DNA of 64,000 nucleotides from assembly GCA_937911865.1 (NCBI GenBank), contig CALDSK010000066.1:33600-97599 (forward strand), in the 5' to 3' direction. The notes beneath the pieces are model-generated. The model was not told the origin of the DNA, did no database searches, and was given only the letters and a program-made list of their open reading frames with translations. Numbering within the stretch: the first letter of the stretch is position 1; each line of letters opens with the position of its first letter. The DNA comes from an uncultured Synechococcus sp. Lineage in GTDB: Bacteria > Cyanobacteriota > Cyanobacteriia > Phormidesmidales > Phormidesmidaceae. Below are positions 10,845 through 19,684 of the stretch, one piece after another. The position numbers were made by a program, and so were the translations under genes.

Positions 10845-13040
10845 ATGACATCCACAACGGTAGAAGTTTGGCCCGGGCGCCCTCATCCTTTGGGGGCGAC
10901 TAGGGATGGAGAAGGAACAAATAATGCCCAGTATTCTGAAAATGCAACGGGTGTGACTTTGTGTCTGTTTGATACGGCGGGTACAGAAACTCAGATCGCT
11001 TTGCCCAAAGTAACGAACTACGTGTGGCATGGCTTTTTACCCGGTATTGGTCCGGGCCAGCGCTACGGCTTTCGGGTGGATGGGCCCTACGAACCTGAAC
11101 AGGGGCATCGCTTTAATGTAAATAAGCTGCTAATTGATCCCTATGCCAAAGCGCTAACTGGCAATATTCATTTTGGGCCTGAGCTGTTTAGCTTTCCGGT
11201 GGAACATGTTGAAGATGGCGATGGCGAAACCTCTCTTCTGGAGAATTGCGATCTCAATTTTTCCGACATGGATAGTGCTGCAGCTATGCCCAAAGCTGTT
11301 GTGAGCGATGCTAGCTTCGACTGGGAAGGGGATCGGCCCCCTGATGTCGCCTGGGATCAAACCATTATTTATGAAGTGCACGTTCGCGGGTTTACTCAGC
11401 AAAATGAAAAGATTCCCGCTGCGCTAAGAGGAACCTACGCTGGAATGGCGCATCCTGAGGCGATCGCACATCTCAAAAGTCTGGGGATTACTGCCGTTGA
11501 GCTACTGCCTGTACATCATTTCAACAAATACCCCGGTCATCTAGTCACGACTGGCCTGCACAACTACTGGGGGTACGATTCTCTGGCTTATTTTGCGCCC
11601 CAGTCTGACTACAGCTCGGAGGAAGGGCAGCAGGTAAAAGAATTCAAAGAAATGGTTAAAGCCCTTCATAAAGAAGGCATCGAAGTGATTTTAGATGTGG
11701 TGTACAACCACACGGGCGAAGGCAATCATCTAGGTCCGACCCTGACGCTAAAAGGTATAGACAACGCTGCCTATTACCGACTAGTGGAATCTTCTCCACG
11801 CTACTACATGGACTTTACAGGCTGTGGCAATTCTCTAAACGTGCGCCATCCTCAGGTTCTAAAGCTGATTATGGACAGCCTGCGCTATTGGGTACAGGAG
11901 ATGCATGTAGATGGCTTTCGATTTGATCTAGCCTCTGCACTGGCCCGAGAACTGTACGAGGTAGATCGGCTATCTTCCTTTTTTGACATCATTCATCAAG
12001 ACCCTATTCTCTCAACAACTAAGCTGATTGCGGAACCCTGGGATCTAGGCGAGGGCGGTTATCAAGTGGGTAATTTTCCGCTGCTGTGGTCTGAATGGAA
12101 TGGTAAGTATCGCGATACAATCAGAGACTTTTGGCGAGGAGAACGCTACACCCTGGGCGATTTTGCCTTTCGCTTTACCGGTAGCTCAGATCTGTATCAG
12201 GATGATGGGCGACTGCCCCACGCCAGCATTAACTTCATCACTGCGCACGATGGGTTTACCCTCAATGACTTAGTTAGCTATAACGAAAAGCACAATGAGG
12301 CTAACGGTGAAGGTAACCGAGATGGTGAGAGCTACAACCGCTCTTGGAACTGCGGGATAGAAGGTGAAACAGACGACGCTGACGTTTTAGCCCTGCGAGC
12401 TAGACAGCGACGAAACTATCTGACGACACTGATGCTCTCTCAAGGGGTGCCTATGATTCTAGGTGGCGACGAGATGGGCCGCACAACTCAGGGTAATAAC
12501 AATACTTACTGCCAGGATAATTCGCTGTCTTGGTTCGACTGGCAGCTACAGGCGGAAGACGACTCATTGCTAGCTTTTACGCGCAAGCTCATCGAATTTC
12601 GTCGGGCTCACCCAATCTTTAGTCGTCATCAGTGGTTCTTTGGCCGCGAGATTCACGGATCGGGCGTGGTGGATATCGGTTGGTTTCATGCTGATGGCAC
12701 TCGCATTGGCGATCCCGAGTGGCACGATGGTTCCATTAAGTCGATTAGTATATTTTTGAACGGAGCAGAGATCCCCAATCTAGATAGGAAGGGGCAGCGC
12801 ATTTTAGATGACAGCTTTCTGTTGTTGTTTAATCCTTCAGAAGAGCCGTTAGATTTTATGATTCCTGAGTCGATTGAGACTAAGGAATGGCAGGTTGTAT
12901 TAGATACCTGTCGTACTGACGGATTTGTTGAACAAGGCCGGATTTATAAGCGGGATCAGACTATATTGGTGTCGGCGCGATCGCTCGTTATTTTAGACTG
13001 TCCTCACTGTTTTAGTGTGGCTGGACTCAAGGATAATTAG
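10845..13040 (+). CDS. glgX: Glycogen debranching enzyme (isoamylase type)
   Basis: Hydrolyses alpha-1,6 branch points of glycogen during mobilisation. After an N-terminal carbohydrate-binding (CBM48) domain (GLPGIGPGQRYGFRVDGP-like segment, here FLPGIGPGQRYGFRVDGPY), a GH13 catalytic barrel carries the four usual regions: DVVYNHTGEG, GFRFDLASAL with the nucleophile Asp, LIAEPWDLG with the acid Glu, and ITAHDGFTL with the transition-state Asp. The ATG at 10845 fits better than the in-frame TTG at 10830, which would add five residues. Length, about 731 residues, is normal. The gene is followed 59 bp later by the alkyltransferase-like gene on the same strand. Confidence 0.95.
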   Translation: MTSTTVEVWPGRPHPLGATRDGEGTNNAQYSENATGVTLCLFDTAGTETQIALPKVTNYVWHGFLPGIGPGQRYGFRVDGPYEPEQGHRFNVNKLLIDPYAKALTGNIHFGPELFSFPVEHVEDGDGETSLLENCDLNFSDMDSAAAMPKAVVSDASFDWEGDRPPDVAWDQTIIYEVHVRGFTQQNEKIPAALRGTYAGMAHPEAIAHLKSLGITAVELLPVHHFNKYPGHLVTTGLHNYWGYDSLAYFAPQSDYSSEEGQQVKEFKEMVKALHKEGIEVILDVVYNHTGEGNHLGPTLTLKGIDNAAYYRLVESSPRYYMDFTGCGNSLNVRHPQVLKLIMDSLRYWVQEMHVDGFRFDLASALARELYEVDRLSSFFDIIHQDPILSTTKLIAEPWDLGEGGYQVGNFPLLWSEWNGKYRDTIRDFWRGERYTLGDFAFRFTGSSDLYQDDGRLPHASINFITAHDGFTLNDLVSYNEKHNEANGEGNRDGESYNRSWNCGIEGETDDADVLALRARQRRNYLTTLMLSQGVPMILGGDEMGRTTQGNNNTYCQDNSLSWFDWQLQAEDDSLLAFTRKLIEFRRAHPIFSRHQWFFGREIHGSGVVDIGWFHADGTRIGDPEWHDGSIKSISIFLNGAEIPNLDRKGQRILDDSFLLLFNPSEEPLDFMIPESIETKEWQVVLDTCRTDGFVEQGRIYKRDQTILVSARSLVILDCPHCFSVAGLKDN

Positions 13041-13099
13041 TGATTCAACCGGTTTTGATTTCAAACGACATCCTCAGCTGATATCAGAGGCTTGCTGCA

Positions 13100-13462
13100 A
13101 TGTCTTGCTATCCCAAAATATATGACGTTGTTAAACTGATCCCGTATGGCAAGGTTGCTACCTACGGCCAAGTGGCCGAACTAGCAGGGTTAATTGGCAA
13201 GCCAAGAGTCGTTGGCTACGCTCTCTATCGAGTCGTTAGTGTAGACGCAGAAATCCCTTGGCATCGAGTCATCAATGCCAAGGGCGAGGTTTCTAGGTCA
13301 TCATTACGAGATGGTAATGATGACCTTCAGCAAACGCTGCTAGAGTCTGAAGGCGTCGTTTTCGTGAATAGAAAGCTAAATCTAAAACAATATCGATGGC
13401 AGCCAACCTTCACTCAGATTGACCAACTCTTTGACCAACTGTCGGCCCAGCTTTCGGACTGA
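13100..13462 (+). CDS. Alkyltransferase-like (ATL) DNA repair protein
   Basis: A 120-residue protein with the DNA-binding fold of O6-alkylguanine methyltransferases. The helix-turn-helix part (IPYGKVATYGQVAELAGL, with GKPRVVGYAL supplying the base-flipping Arg) is complete. The active-site box reads PWHRVINAKGE (residues 53-63): Trp54 replaces the acceptor Cys of the PCHRV motif. Members with this change bind O6-alkylguanine but do not transfer the alkyl group; they hand the lesion to nucleotide excision repair (family knowledge). An atl/ybaZ-type role is therefore expected. The C-terminal tail is slightly longer than in E. coli YbaZ. Confidence 0.9.
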   Translation: MSCYPKIYDVVKLIPYGKVATYGQVAELAGLIGKPRVVGYALYRVVSVDAEIPWHRVINAKGEVSRSSLRDGNDDLQQTLLESEGVVFVNRKLNLKQYRWQPTFTQIDQLFDQLSAQLSD

Positions 13463-13477
13463 GACACTACTTCTGAG

Positions 13478-13516
13478 ACGTTATTTTCTGAGACCTTTTT
13501 GTCTCAGACATAACGT
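13478..13516. terminator. Hairpin between convergent ATL and DUF1816 genes
   Basis: Nested inverted repeat: outer arms ACGTTAT (13478-13484) and ATAACGT (13510-13516), inner arms CTGAGAC (13488-13494) and GTCTCAG (13501-13507), with loop CTTTTT. It sits between two convergent stop codons and could end both transcripts, although neither strand has a long U-tract after it. Confidence 0.6.
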
Positions 13517-13544
13517 TAGAAATCTCTCTTTTAAGCGCCAGGGA

Positions 13545-13814
13545 TCAAGCGACAGGCATCATCGCGGCGGATTGCATTGCTGTGTTGATTTCGATAGTCA
13601 GTTCTTTGGGCTCTGGGATATTTTGCAGGCTGGTTTGAATCTGCAAAGCACCCTCTTGCTGAAGATCTTCTACATACCCTGGTTTTGCTTGAACGGCCTC
13701 TGTTTCATCATCGAACGGACCAAAGTAATAAACGCAGTTGGGTTCTGCTGTGGTGATTTTGACCCACCATTGATTTGAAAAGAAATTAAGCAGACCACTA
13801 AAAAAGTTTTTCAT
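13545..13814 (-). CDS. DUF1816 domain protein
   Basis: An 89-residue protein with the DUF1816 pattern: WWVKITTAEPNCVYYFGPF at residues 16-34, then an acidic stretch and GYVEDLQQEGALQIQT. The family is confined largely to cyanobacteria and is thought to be related to small phycobilisome linker domains (established family knowledge, function unproven). It is alone, convergent with the ATL gene and preceded by a 470 bp gap on its upstream side. No membrane segment is present. Confidence 0.8.
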   Translation of the reverse strand: MKNFFSGLLNFFSNQWWVKITTAEPNCVYYFGPFDDETEAVQAKPGYVEDLQQEGALQIQTSLQNIPEPKELTIEINTAMQSAAMMPVA

Positions 13815-14285
13815 TACAGTATTGGCAAACAGCTTTATAGTTGGACAGTGATGACCTTCACAAAACAGTAGGCCCTAATAAAAGGAGCGTTGTGCTCTGC
13901 GCAGGCCTAAAAGAAATATCGCACCAGAGTCGCACCAGAAATTGCTTTTCTGCATGCGAGTGGGATTGCTATAACAAAAAACAGAAATGACAGTCAAACC
14001 TATCGATGTGAGAGAATTGCGTAAGCAACGCTTTTTCGCAGGTTGATATCTTATTCTAAAACAGCATACGAGTCATGGGCATACGATCGTATTAATAGAA
14101 GTGGACTATATCAGCAGAAAAACTGATGTGCCCCTTCTGTAGGTATGAAAACCTGCCCTTATTCAAAAATGTTAATAGAAGATAAAAGATTCTGTCGGTA
14201 TATATTCTTACAGCCAGGGAACGACCTCTCGCTCGGCAGTAATTGACTAGGCTAGGTCGGCTAAGCCCCTTCAGCCAGCAAATGA
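13815..14285. other. Intergenic stretch between rlmB end and DUF1816 start
   Basis: No supported gene. It contains a ten-base direct tandem repeat, CGCACCAGAG followed by TCGCACCAGA (about 13921-13940), and a small frame of 19 codons at 13987-14046 without further support. The DUF1816 promoter must lie at its left end. Confidence 0.4.
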
Positions 14286-15596
14286 TTATTCACCTGTCGG
14301 AGGTAGCTCTAGTATTAGTGGCTTTACTGCTGAGCCATCGAGCGCTGAGCTATCTGTTTTGGATGGTAGGGTGAGTGCCGGTAGCTTTTTTTCCCAGGCC
14401 TGCCTGTATATTTCGTAGAGTGCCATTCCAGTTGCTACAGAGGCATTGAGGCTAGGCGTTTTACCCGCAAGTTCAATAGAGACCAGAACGTCGCAGAGGG
14501 TTTGAACTGAAAGGCTAAGGCCGCTGCCTTCCGCGCCTACAACAAGGACTACCGGCTCTGAGAAATCTGTTTTGTGAATGGACTGTGACGCTTCAGCGGC
14601 TAGCCCGTAAACCCAGAACCCTTGATCTTTAAGAAATTCCAGGGAGCGACTGAGATTCACGACTCGGGCAACCGGTAAAAACTCTAGAGCGCCCGCTGCG
14701 ACTTTGGCAACTGTAGATGTGACGCCGACCGCTCTCCTTTGAGGGATAATCAGGCCCTGTGCGCCGATGGCTTCCGCAGAGCGGATAATCGCGCCTAGGT
14801 TATGTGGATCGGTGATGCTGTCGGCGGCAATAATAACAGGGCGACGTGCCGCTGCCTTAGCCTGCTCTACGAGCGTTTCAAGCTCTATATATTCGTGGGC
14901 TGATACCTGAGCAACGATGCCTTGGTGATTAGCCCCCTGGGTCATTTGGTTGAGCCTTAGATTTTCGACTTCGTCAACCACGGTGCCGTTAGCTTTGGCC
15001 TCCGCAATAAGTGGTCGAAATTGCGAGTCGTAATGCACTCTAGCTGTCACCCAGAGCCGATTGAGCGATCGCGCACCTTCAATCGCAGCCTCTACAGAGT
15101 GCCGTCCATAAATCAGATCAGGCTTGATCCCTTCGTCGCTTGCTGCATACGGGTTGCTAGATCGCTCTTTTCCGTATCGCTCTTTTCCATACTGACTATC
15201 TCGTAAATCACTACCTGATCTACGTCCATTTCTATCGGACGGTTTGTGTCTAGGATGGCTGGATTTGGAGTATCTGTTGTTAGTACCTGGGTGCTTTCCA
15301 GGCTTTAATTTGGGTTTGTCGCTAGATTTCCCGGGTCTAGAACCGGGTCTACCGCTATGTTTTCTGCTGAATTTTCCATAGGACTTTTCGGTTGAGCCAG
15401 ATTCGGCATCTGCTCCTGACTTGTGGGTCCCAGTTCTGCTTGGTTTTCGCTTGCTGGTGGAATACGGTTTTCCTGAAGAGGGTTTTCGGTTATTCCATGC
15501 ACCGCTTTTATGCCCGCTTTTGGGTCCATTTTTCTTTTTACGCGGAGGCTGGGAAGAATGCTCTGAAGGATTGGATGAATTCTCTGGGCCGCTCAC
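14286..15596 (-). CDS. rlmB: TrmH-family 23S rRNA 2'-O-methyltransferase (RlmB type)
   Basis: Methylates a guanosine ribose of 23S rRNA (G2251 in E. coli numbering). The C-terminal 275 residues hold the substrate-binding domain, starting [16 protein letters not shown] at residue 160, and the trefoil-knot SpoU domain with its three motifs: [29 protein letters not shown] and the final [18 protein letters not shown]. The first 159 residues are low-complexity, rich in Lys, Arg, Ser and Gly (for example [14 protein letters not shown]), and look like a disordered RNA-binding tail. The gene is downstream of mrnC, the same rRNA-processing pairing known from Bacillus. The 2'-O-methyl target is inferred from the family. 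Confidence 0.9.
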   Translation of the reverse strand: MSGPENSSNPSEHSSQPPRKKKNGPKSGHKSGAWNNRKPSSGKPYSTSKRKPSRTGTHKSGADAESGSTEKSYGKFSRKHSGRPGSRPGKSSDKPKLKPGKHPGTNNRYSKSSHPRHKPSDRNGRRSGSDLRDSQYGKERYGKERSSNPYAASDEGIKPDLIYGRHSVEAAIEGARSLNRLWVTARVHYDSQFRPLIAEAKANGTVVDEVENLRLNQMTQGANHQGIVAQVSAHEYIELETLVEQAKAAARRPVIIAADSITDPHNLGAIIRSAEAIGAQGLIIPQRRAVGVTSTVAKVAAGALEFLPVARVVNLSRSLEFLKDQGFWVYGLAAEASQSIHKTDFSEPVVLVVGAEGSGLSLSVQTLCDVLVSIELAGKTPSLNASVATGMALYEIYRQAWEKKLPALTLPSKTDSSALDGSAVKPLILELPPTGE

Positions 15597-15677
15597 GCGT
15601 CGATTCCTCTTGTAGTACCTGGGTAGGTCGTTCCCCGGATGGTCAGTATCCTAGTGTAGGTCGACTTTGCTTTCTTT

Positions 15678-15699
15678 AACAGTGCAAAAACAGTGCAAA
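15678..15699. repeat. 11-bp tandem duplication
   Basis: AACAGTGCAAA occurs at 15678-15688 and again at 15689-15699 in the gap between mrnC and rlmB. No function is apparent. Confidence 0.85.
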
Positions 15700-15720
15700 G
15701 CATTTTGCGGTCTCTATAGT

Positions 15721-15753
15721 TAAAAGATCTGTAGCAGCTAAAAGATCTGTAGC
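15721..15753. repeat. 18-bp tandem duplication upstream of rlmB
   Basis: The 18-bp unit TAAAAGATCTGTAGCAGC (15721-15738) is followed by 15 matching bases of a second copy (15739-15753). It lies in the 200 bp between mrnC and rlmB. Confidence 0.9.
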
Positions 15754-15796
15754 GCCAGTAGGCAACATGCTGTAGCGGTGTCAGTCTGCGTGCAGT

Positions 15797-16444
15797 TTAA
15801 ATATCCAAATAGCCCAAAAGTTTGAGCAAGCGAGGAACGTCGCTGAGATAGAGAAATCCAATTAAGGCTTCAAGCCCGGTTGCTTTCTGATACTCTTGGC
15901 CTTTGGCTCTGCGATTTTTTCCGGTAGTGGCGTTGCGTCCTCGGCGGAGAATCTCTTTTTCTGCTTCAGTGAGATGTTGACCTAGCAGGTCTACGCAGCG
16001 TGCTTGGCTTTCGGCTTTTACTCGCTCTACAACCTGCTGGTGGTAGTCGCGGATTCGTTTGGGCGGCGTTAAAAGATGCGATCGCACGTACAGTTCAAAG
16101 ACCGCGTCTCCGATGTAGGCAAGCGCAATAGGAGAAATCGCCTCTAGCTTTTGACTTCTCATTTCTTTGGGTCCGCCTGCTGGCAGCTGAGAAGCAACTA
16201 GCTGCTCGAAGGGATCGAGTTGCTCGAAGGAATCAAGACTTGAAGCCGCAACCTGCGTTTTTATGCTTACGCTTTCTTCACTTACTTTCTCTTCACTTGT
16301 TTTTTCGCTCGCTTCTGTCGCTTTTTGAGCAGAAATCGGTACTTGAGAGGGTGCCTCTGTCGTTTCTTGAGGCGTTGATTTCTGGGCTGCTGAGCTAGCG
16401 CGTGAAAATGGTGCTGTGTTATCGGTAGAAGGAATATTTGGCAA
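15797..16444 (-). CDS. mrnC: Mini-ribonuclease III
   Basis: RNase III-like nuclease without a double-stranded RNA-binding domain, used for 23S rRNA maturation. The catalytic domain occupies residues 97-215: SPIALAYIGDAVFELYVR with the catalytic Asp113, a basic helix RRGRNATTGKNRRAKGQEY, and KATGLEALIGFLYL carrying the second metal-binding Glu. The first 95 residues are a Ser/Thr/Glu/Lys-rich extension without hydrophobic clusters, much longer than in Bacillus MrnC. The start of the extension is the only ATG in frame, so a later start would need GTG or TTG. Same strand and order as rlmB. Confidence 0.9.
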   Translation of the reverse strand: MPNIPSTDNTAPFSRASSAAQKSTPQETTEAPSQVPISAQKATEASEKTSEEKVSEESVSIKTQVAASSLDSFEQLDPFEQLVASQLPAGGPKEMRSQKLEAISPIALAYIGDAVFELYVRSHLLTPPKRIRDYHQQVVERVKAESQARCVDLLGQHLTEAEKEILRRGRNATTGKNRRAKGQEYQKATGLEALIGFLYLSDVPRLLKLLGYLDI

Positions 16445-16523
16445 CGGTGGCCTGCCTCAGTTTTACTACCGTAACTTTGATGGTAACTGTATAGATAAAA
16501 TCATATAGCTATTACTTAATCAT

Positions 16524-16590
16524 TTTGCCTGCATAGTAATGCTAGATTTGCCTGCATAGTAATGCTAGATTTGCCTGCATAGTAATGCTC
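16524..16590. repeat. 23-bp tandem repeat, nearly three copies, upstream of mrnC
   Basis: Copies start at 16524, 16547 and 16570. Each begins TTTGCCTGCATAGTAATGCT; the first two add AGA, and the third is cut short after 20 matching bases. The array lies about 80-145 bp upstream of the mrnC start, in its likely promoter region. Confidence 0.95.
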
Positions 16591-16705
16591 AAAAAGAGCC
16601 CCGTGCTTAAAGACAGTTCAACGAAAACATTTACTGCTTTTAGAGGCTCATTTCTGCTACATGCAAAATAGCAGCGTATGCAAAGATATCGTCTGCCTAG
16701 CAGAC

Positions 16706-17071
16706 TTATTTCTTGAGGTTTTCAAGCGCTGCATCCACGCTAGGCTGCAATGATAAAAACTTCTCTAATCGAACTAACTTAACGGTTTGAGTGACCCGAG
16801 GATTGCTGACAACCTGAACGCTGCCACTCTCACCTTTGGCCTTTTTGACCAGCCGAACGAGTGCACCTAAACCGGAGCTGTCAACAAAATCAATCGTAGA
16901 TAAATCTAGAATTATGTGGGTTGGGCCGTCTTCGATGTACTTATTGAGAACCTTCAGAAAAGTTGGCTCTGAAAAAGCATCGAGAAGCCCTGTGAGGCGA
17001 AATATTTGACATTTCCCCCTAACTTCGCGGGTGCCTCTTAGACTAACTGTTAGGGTAAGCGACTCAGCGAT
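16706..17071 (-). CDS. STAS-domain anti-anti-sigma factor-like protein with non-canonical start
   Basis: A complete STAS domain: GKCQIFRLTGLLDAFSEPTF, then HIILDLSTIDFVDSSGLGA with the phosphorylatable Ser of the DSSG motif, and VVSNPRVTQTVKLVRL. Such proteins bind or release anti-sigma or PP2C/kinase partners according to Ser phosphorylation. The frame is closed by TAG at 17081-17083 and TAA at 16706-16708, and has no ATG, GTG or TTG before its last dozen codons. A perfect AGGAGG (17077-17082) sits five bases before an ATC codon (17069-17071), so ATC is the best start, giving 121 residues. A sequence error that hides an ATG is the alternative. Confidence 0.85.
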   Translation of the reverse strand: MAESLTLTVSLRGTREVRGKCQIFRLTGLLDAFSEPTFLKVLNKYIEDGPTHIILDLSTIDFVDSSGLGALVRLVKKAKGESGSVQVVSNPRVTQTVKLVRLEKFLSLQPSVDAALENLKK

Positions 17072-17076
17072 AGGAT

Positions 17077-17082
17077 CCTCCT
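17077..17082 (-). promoter_or_regulatory. Perfect Shine-Dalgarno sequence before an ATC codon
   Basis: The minus strand reads AGGAGG, then five bases, then ATC. It is the strongest ribosome binding site noticed in the window, and the only available start codons behind it are non-standard. It decides the start proposed for the STAS gene. Confidence 0.8.
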
Positions 17083-17083
17083 A

Positions 17084-17372
17084 TATGCCTAGCATTAAAT
17101 GACAATATGACGATTAAGTATAGGGCAAGATAATATGCACCGCAAGACAATTTGGGTTCACTTTATCTGCTCTGGCTTAAAGTCATAGCTATCATGCCCT
17201 ATTGCGGTCATTATCAGTCAGTCTAAACAGATTATTTTGTTCTCTTTGCTGAGACTGTGGACTTAGCGCCGGACTTATTATCAGGCTTAGTATCAAAGGT
17301 ACGGCTGCTCGCCCTTTCAGCTGATGCAAATCTTACGCTCTAACCACTTGGCCAATAATTTGGATTTGATAC
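17084..17372. other. Gap between carA and the STAS gene
   Basis: Nothing coding. On the minus strand, 17336-17354 resembles the D-arm of a tRNA (TGGCCAAGTGGTTAGAGCG), but no acceptor, anticodon or T-arm accompanies it. The promoter of the STAS gene should lie at the left end of this gap. Confidence 0.4.
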
Positions 17373-18566
17373 TCAGCGCTGCTCTTTATAGTCGCGCATT
17401 GCCTGTACGAAATTGGCAAATAAATAATCGGCGTCGTGAGGACCAGGACTGGCTTCGGGGTGATATTGCACCGAAAAGACCGGGAGCTGCTTGTGCTGAA
17501 TACCTGCAACGGTTTGGTCGTTGAGATTGAGATGGGTAATTTCGACCTGCTCATTATCTATAGAGTCAGCTTTTAGCGCGAATCCATGATTTTGACTGGT
17601 GATTTCGACCTGCTCGCTAATGCCGCAGGGCTGATTGAGACCGCGATGTCCAAACTTCAGCTTGAAGGTCTCTGCGCCCAGTGAAAGCCCTAAAATTTGG
17701 TGGCCCATGCAGATGCCGAAGGTAGGAATTTCGTTTTGCATAAGTGCTTGAGCCGTTTCGGGTGCGCCGGTTACAGCTGCTGGATCTCCGGGGCCATTGG
17801 ATAAGAATATGCCGTCAGGCTGATAGCTGAGAATGTCTTCTGCAGAGGTATTTGCGGGGACGACAATTACTTTGCAGCCATAGCTAGCTAGTCGCTTGAG
17901 AATGTTTCTTTTGATGCCAAAATCAAGTGCAACTACGGTAAGAGGCGCATTGCCTGCTGCTAAAGAAGCTTGGTTTGTATCCTGTGTGCGGGCTTGTTCA
18001 AGGCTCGGCTGGGCGCTAAAGGACCAGTCCGCTTCTGTACTGGTTTGCCATTCGTAGGTCTCATTGGTGGTGACTTCTTTAACAAGGTTGAGCCCTTCCA
18101 TGGCGGGAAGAGACCGTAGCTGGCTGAGCAGTTCGTCAGGATCGAGCATTTCACTGGAGATAATGCCATTCATGGCGCCAGCGCTGCGGAGTTTGCGCGT
18201 GAGTGCGCGAGTGTCAATGCCGCAGATCCCTGGAATGTTGTGGCTTTTGAGATAGTCGCCAAGAGATTGCGTAGAGCGCCAGCTACTGGGGCGATCGCAC
18301 ACATTTTTGGCGATCGCCCCTTTGACATAGGGCCTAGCTGATTCTTCATCCTCAGGGTTGACGCCGGTATTTCCTAACTCTGGGTAGGTAAATGTAATCA
18401 TCTGCCCGCAGTAGCTCGGATCGGTGAGTACTTCTTGATAGCCTGTCATACCTGTGTTGAAGACTACTTCGCCCATGCTGGTTCCGGTCGCTCCAAAGGA
18501 CTGGCCTCTATAAATCGTTCCATCTTCTAAAACAAGGAGAGCAGGCTGCGCGGCAGGATCAAACAT
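17373..18566 (-). CDS. carA: Carbamoyl-phosphate synthase small subunit
   Basis: Glutamine amidotransferase subunit that feeds ammonia to CarB for carbamoyl phosphate, the precursor of arginine and pyrimidines. The N-terminal CarA domain ([36 protein letters not shown]) is followed by a class I amidotransferase domain with the nucleophile Cys in [15 protein letters not shown] and the His-Glu pair in [13 protein letters not shown]. The length of 397 residues is slightly above the usual 380 because of a short insertion (around residues 180-200). carB is not nearby, as is usual in cyanobacteria. Confidence 0.96.
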   Translation of the reverse strand: MFDPAAQPALLVLEDGTIYRGQSFGATGTSMGEVVFNTGMTGYQEVLTDPSYCGQMITFTYPELGNTGVNPEDEESARPYVKGAIAKNVCDRPSSWRSTQSLGDYLKSHNIPGICGIDTRALTRKLRSAGAMNGIISSEMLDPDELLSQLRSLPAMEGLNLVKEVTTNETYEWQTSTEADWSFSAQPSLEQARTQDTNQASLAAGNAPLTVVALDFGIKRNILKRLASYGCKVIVVPANTSAEDILSYQPDGIFLSNGPGDPAAVTGAPETAQALMQNEIPTFGICMGHQILGLSLGAETFKLKFGHRGLNQPCGISEQVEITSQNHGFALKADSIDNEQVEITHLNLNDQTVAGIQHKQLPVFSVQYHPEASPGPHDADYLFANFVQAMRDYKEQR

Positions 18567-18741
18567 AGCGACCGGGGAGTAGACGTTGTAAGGGGAATGA
18601 TTTGAGGGAGTGAACCGGGCTGAAAATACTGAGCTTGTTAGATTTTGTCAGACTAGAACCTGCGAAGATCCGTGTAAGACGCGAGGCTAGAGAGAACCTG
18701 ACTCGGGAAATTTAAGACTAAGGCAATACATTCTTTTCCCT

Positions 18742-19680
18742 ATGGACTGGTTTCGCTTTTCTAATCGTTTAATATTATTGCCTAGTTTGGCCGGATTAGC
18801 GGGCTATGCCTGTACGACCGCTATGGATACGACTGTGGATACGACGGCTTCAGTGCTTGAGCCGGTCCAGTCTAGTAAGCATTCCGCCCCTGCCCCGACG
18901 ACTGCTAACCAGCCTATCGACGGTATAGGCTCACCGCCAGAAACGGGTTTGATGCCTGCGGCGGCTGATGCTTTTTCTCCCACAGTTTATCAGGAAGGTT
19001 TGGATCTGGCCGCTAGCGCCGAGAGACTGAGCCAATCAGCGATATCTCCTGATGATTGGGGGCTCGTGGAGAGTCGCTGGAAAAGAGCTGCTGATACTTT
19101 GAAAACGGTGAGCGTAGACGATCGCGCTTATGATTTGGCTCAGCGGAAGGCGAGTGAGTATGCGGCTAATGCTGAGGCTACTGCCGATAAAATTGCGCGA
19201 TTGCAGACGCCTATCTATGTTCCCTTGCCTGATCGGTCTATCGTTGAGGCGGCGCCTCAGCCAGCTTCGTTACCACTAACGTCTACTTCAACGCCATCTG
19301 TAGGGCAACGTGTGCAAGTTCCTATTGTCAGACGGTTGCATGGCACGCCTGTCGTTAAAGTCAGGTTCAACAACGTGAAAACCTACGAGATGATTCTAGA
19401 TACGGGGGCTAGCCGCACCTTAATTACTCGGCAAATGGCCGATGAGCTGAATGTGGTTCCGACTGAGCGTATGATAGCCGCAACCGCTAGTCAGTCTGAA
19501 GTAAGCTTTGATATTGGCCGAGTCTCTACTGTCTCTGTCGGCGAGGTTGTATTAGAAAACGCCCGAGTCAGCATTGGTGATGCTGTGAGCATTGGCCTGT
19601 TGGGCAACGATTTTCTTAGAGACTACGATGTTACGATTCGCTCGCAAGCCGGGATAGTCGAACTGGTGAGAGCCTATTGA
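18742..19680 (+). CDS. Retropepsin-like aspartic protease with N-terminal signal
   Basis: A 312-residue exported or membrane-anchored protein. Residues 10-24 are hydrophobic (signal peptide or anchor; the GYAC sequence after it is a poor lipobox). A Thr/Pro/Ser-rich segment, a helical region (residues 85-155) and a retropepsin-like domain follow. The active-site motif is MILDTGASRTLI with Asp220, and the flap-proximal LLGNDFLRDYDVTI closes the fold, as in the single-domain, dimeric TIGR02281-type aspartic proteases. The substrate is unknown. It converges on the low-complexity lipoprotein gene with four bases between the two stop codons. Confidence 0.85.
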   Translation: MDWFRFSNRLILLPSLAGLAGYACTTAMDTTVDTTASVLEPVQSSKHSAPAPTTANQPIDGIGSPPETGLMPAAADAFSPTVYQEGLDLAASAERLSQSAISPDDWGLVESRWKRAADTLKTVSVDDRAYDLAQRKASEYAANAEATADKIARLQTPIYVPLPDRSIVEAAPQPASLPLTSTSTPSVGQRVQVPIVRRLHGTPVVKVRFNNVKTYEMILDTGASRTLITRQMADELNVVPTERMIAATASQSEVSFDIGRVSTVSVGEVVLENARVSIGDAVSIGLLGNDFLRDYDVTIRSQAGIVELVRAY

Positions 19681-19684
19681 CGAT

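Noticed and set aside
13987..14046. 19-codon frame with an ATG in the gap before DUF1816
   Set aside because: Too short, no clear ribosome site and no recognised relative; chance frames of this size are common.
17336..17354. tRNA-like D-arm sequence on the minus strand downstream of carA
   Set aside because: Only the D-arm pattern is present; no acceptor stem, anticodon arm or T-arm with GGTTCGA was found within tRNA distance. A chance match or remnant is more likely.
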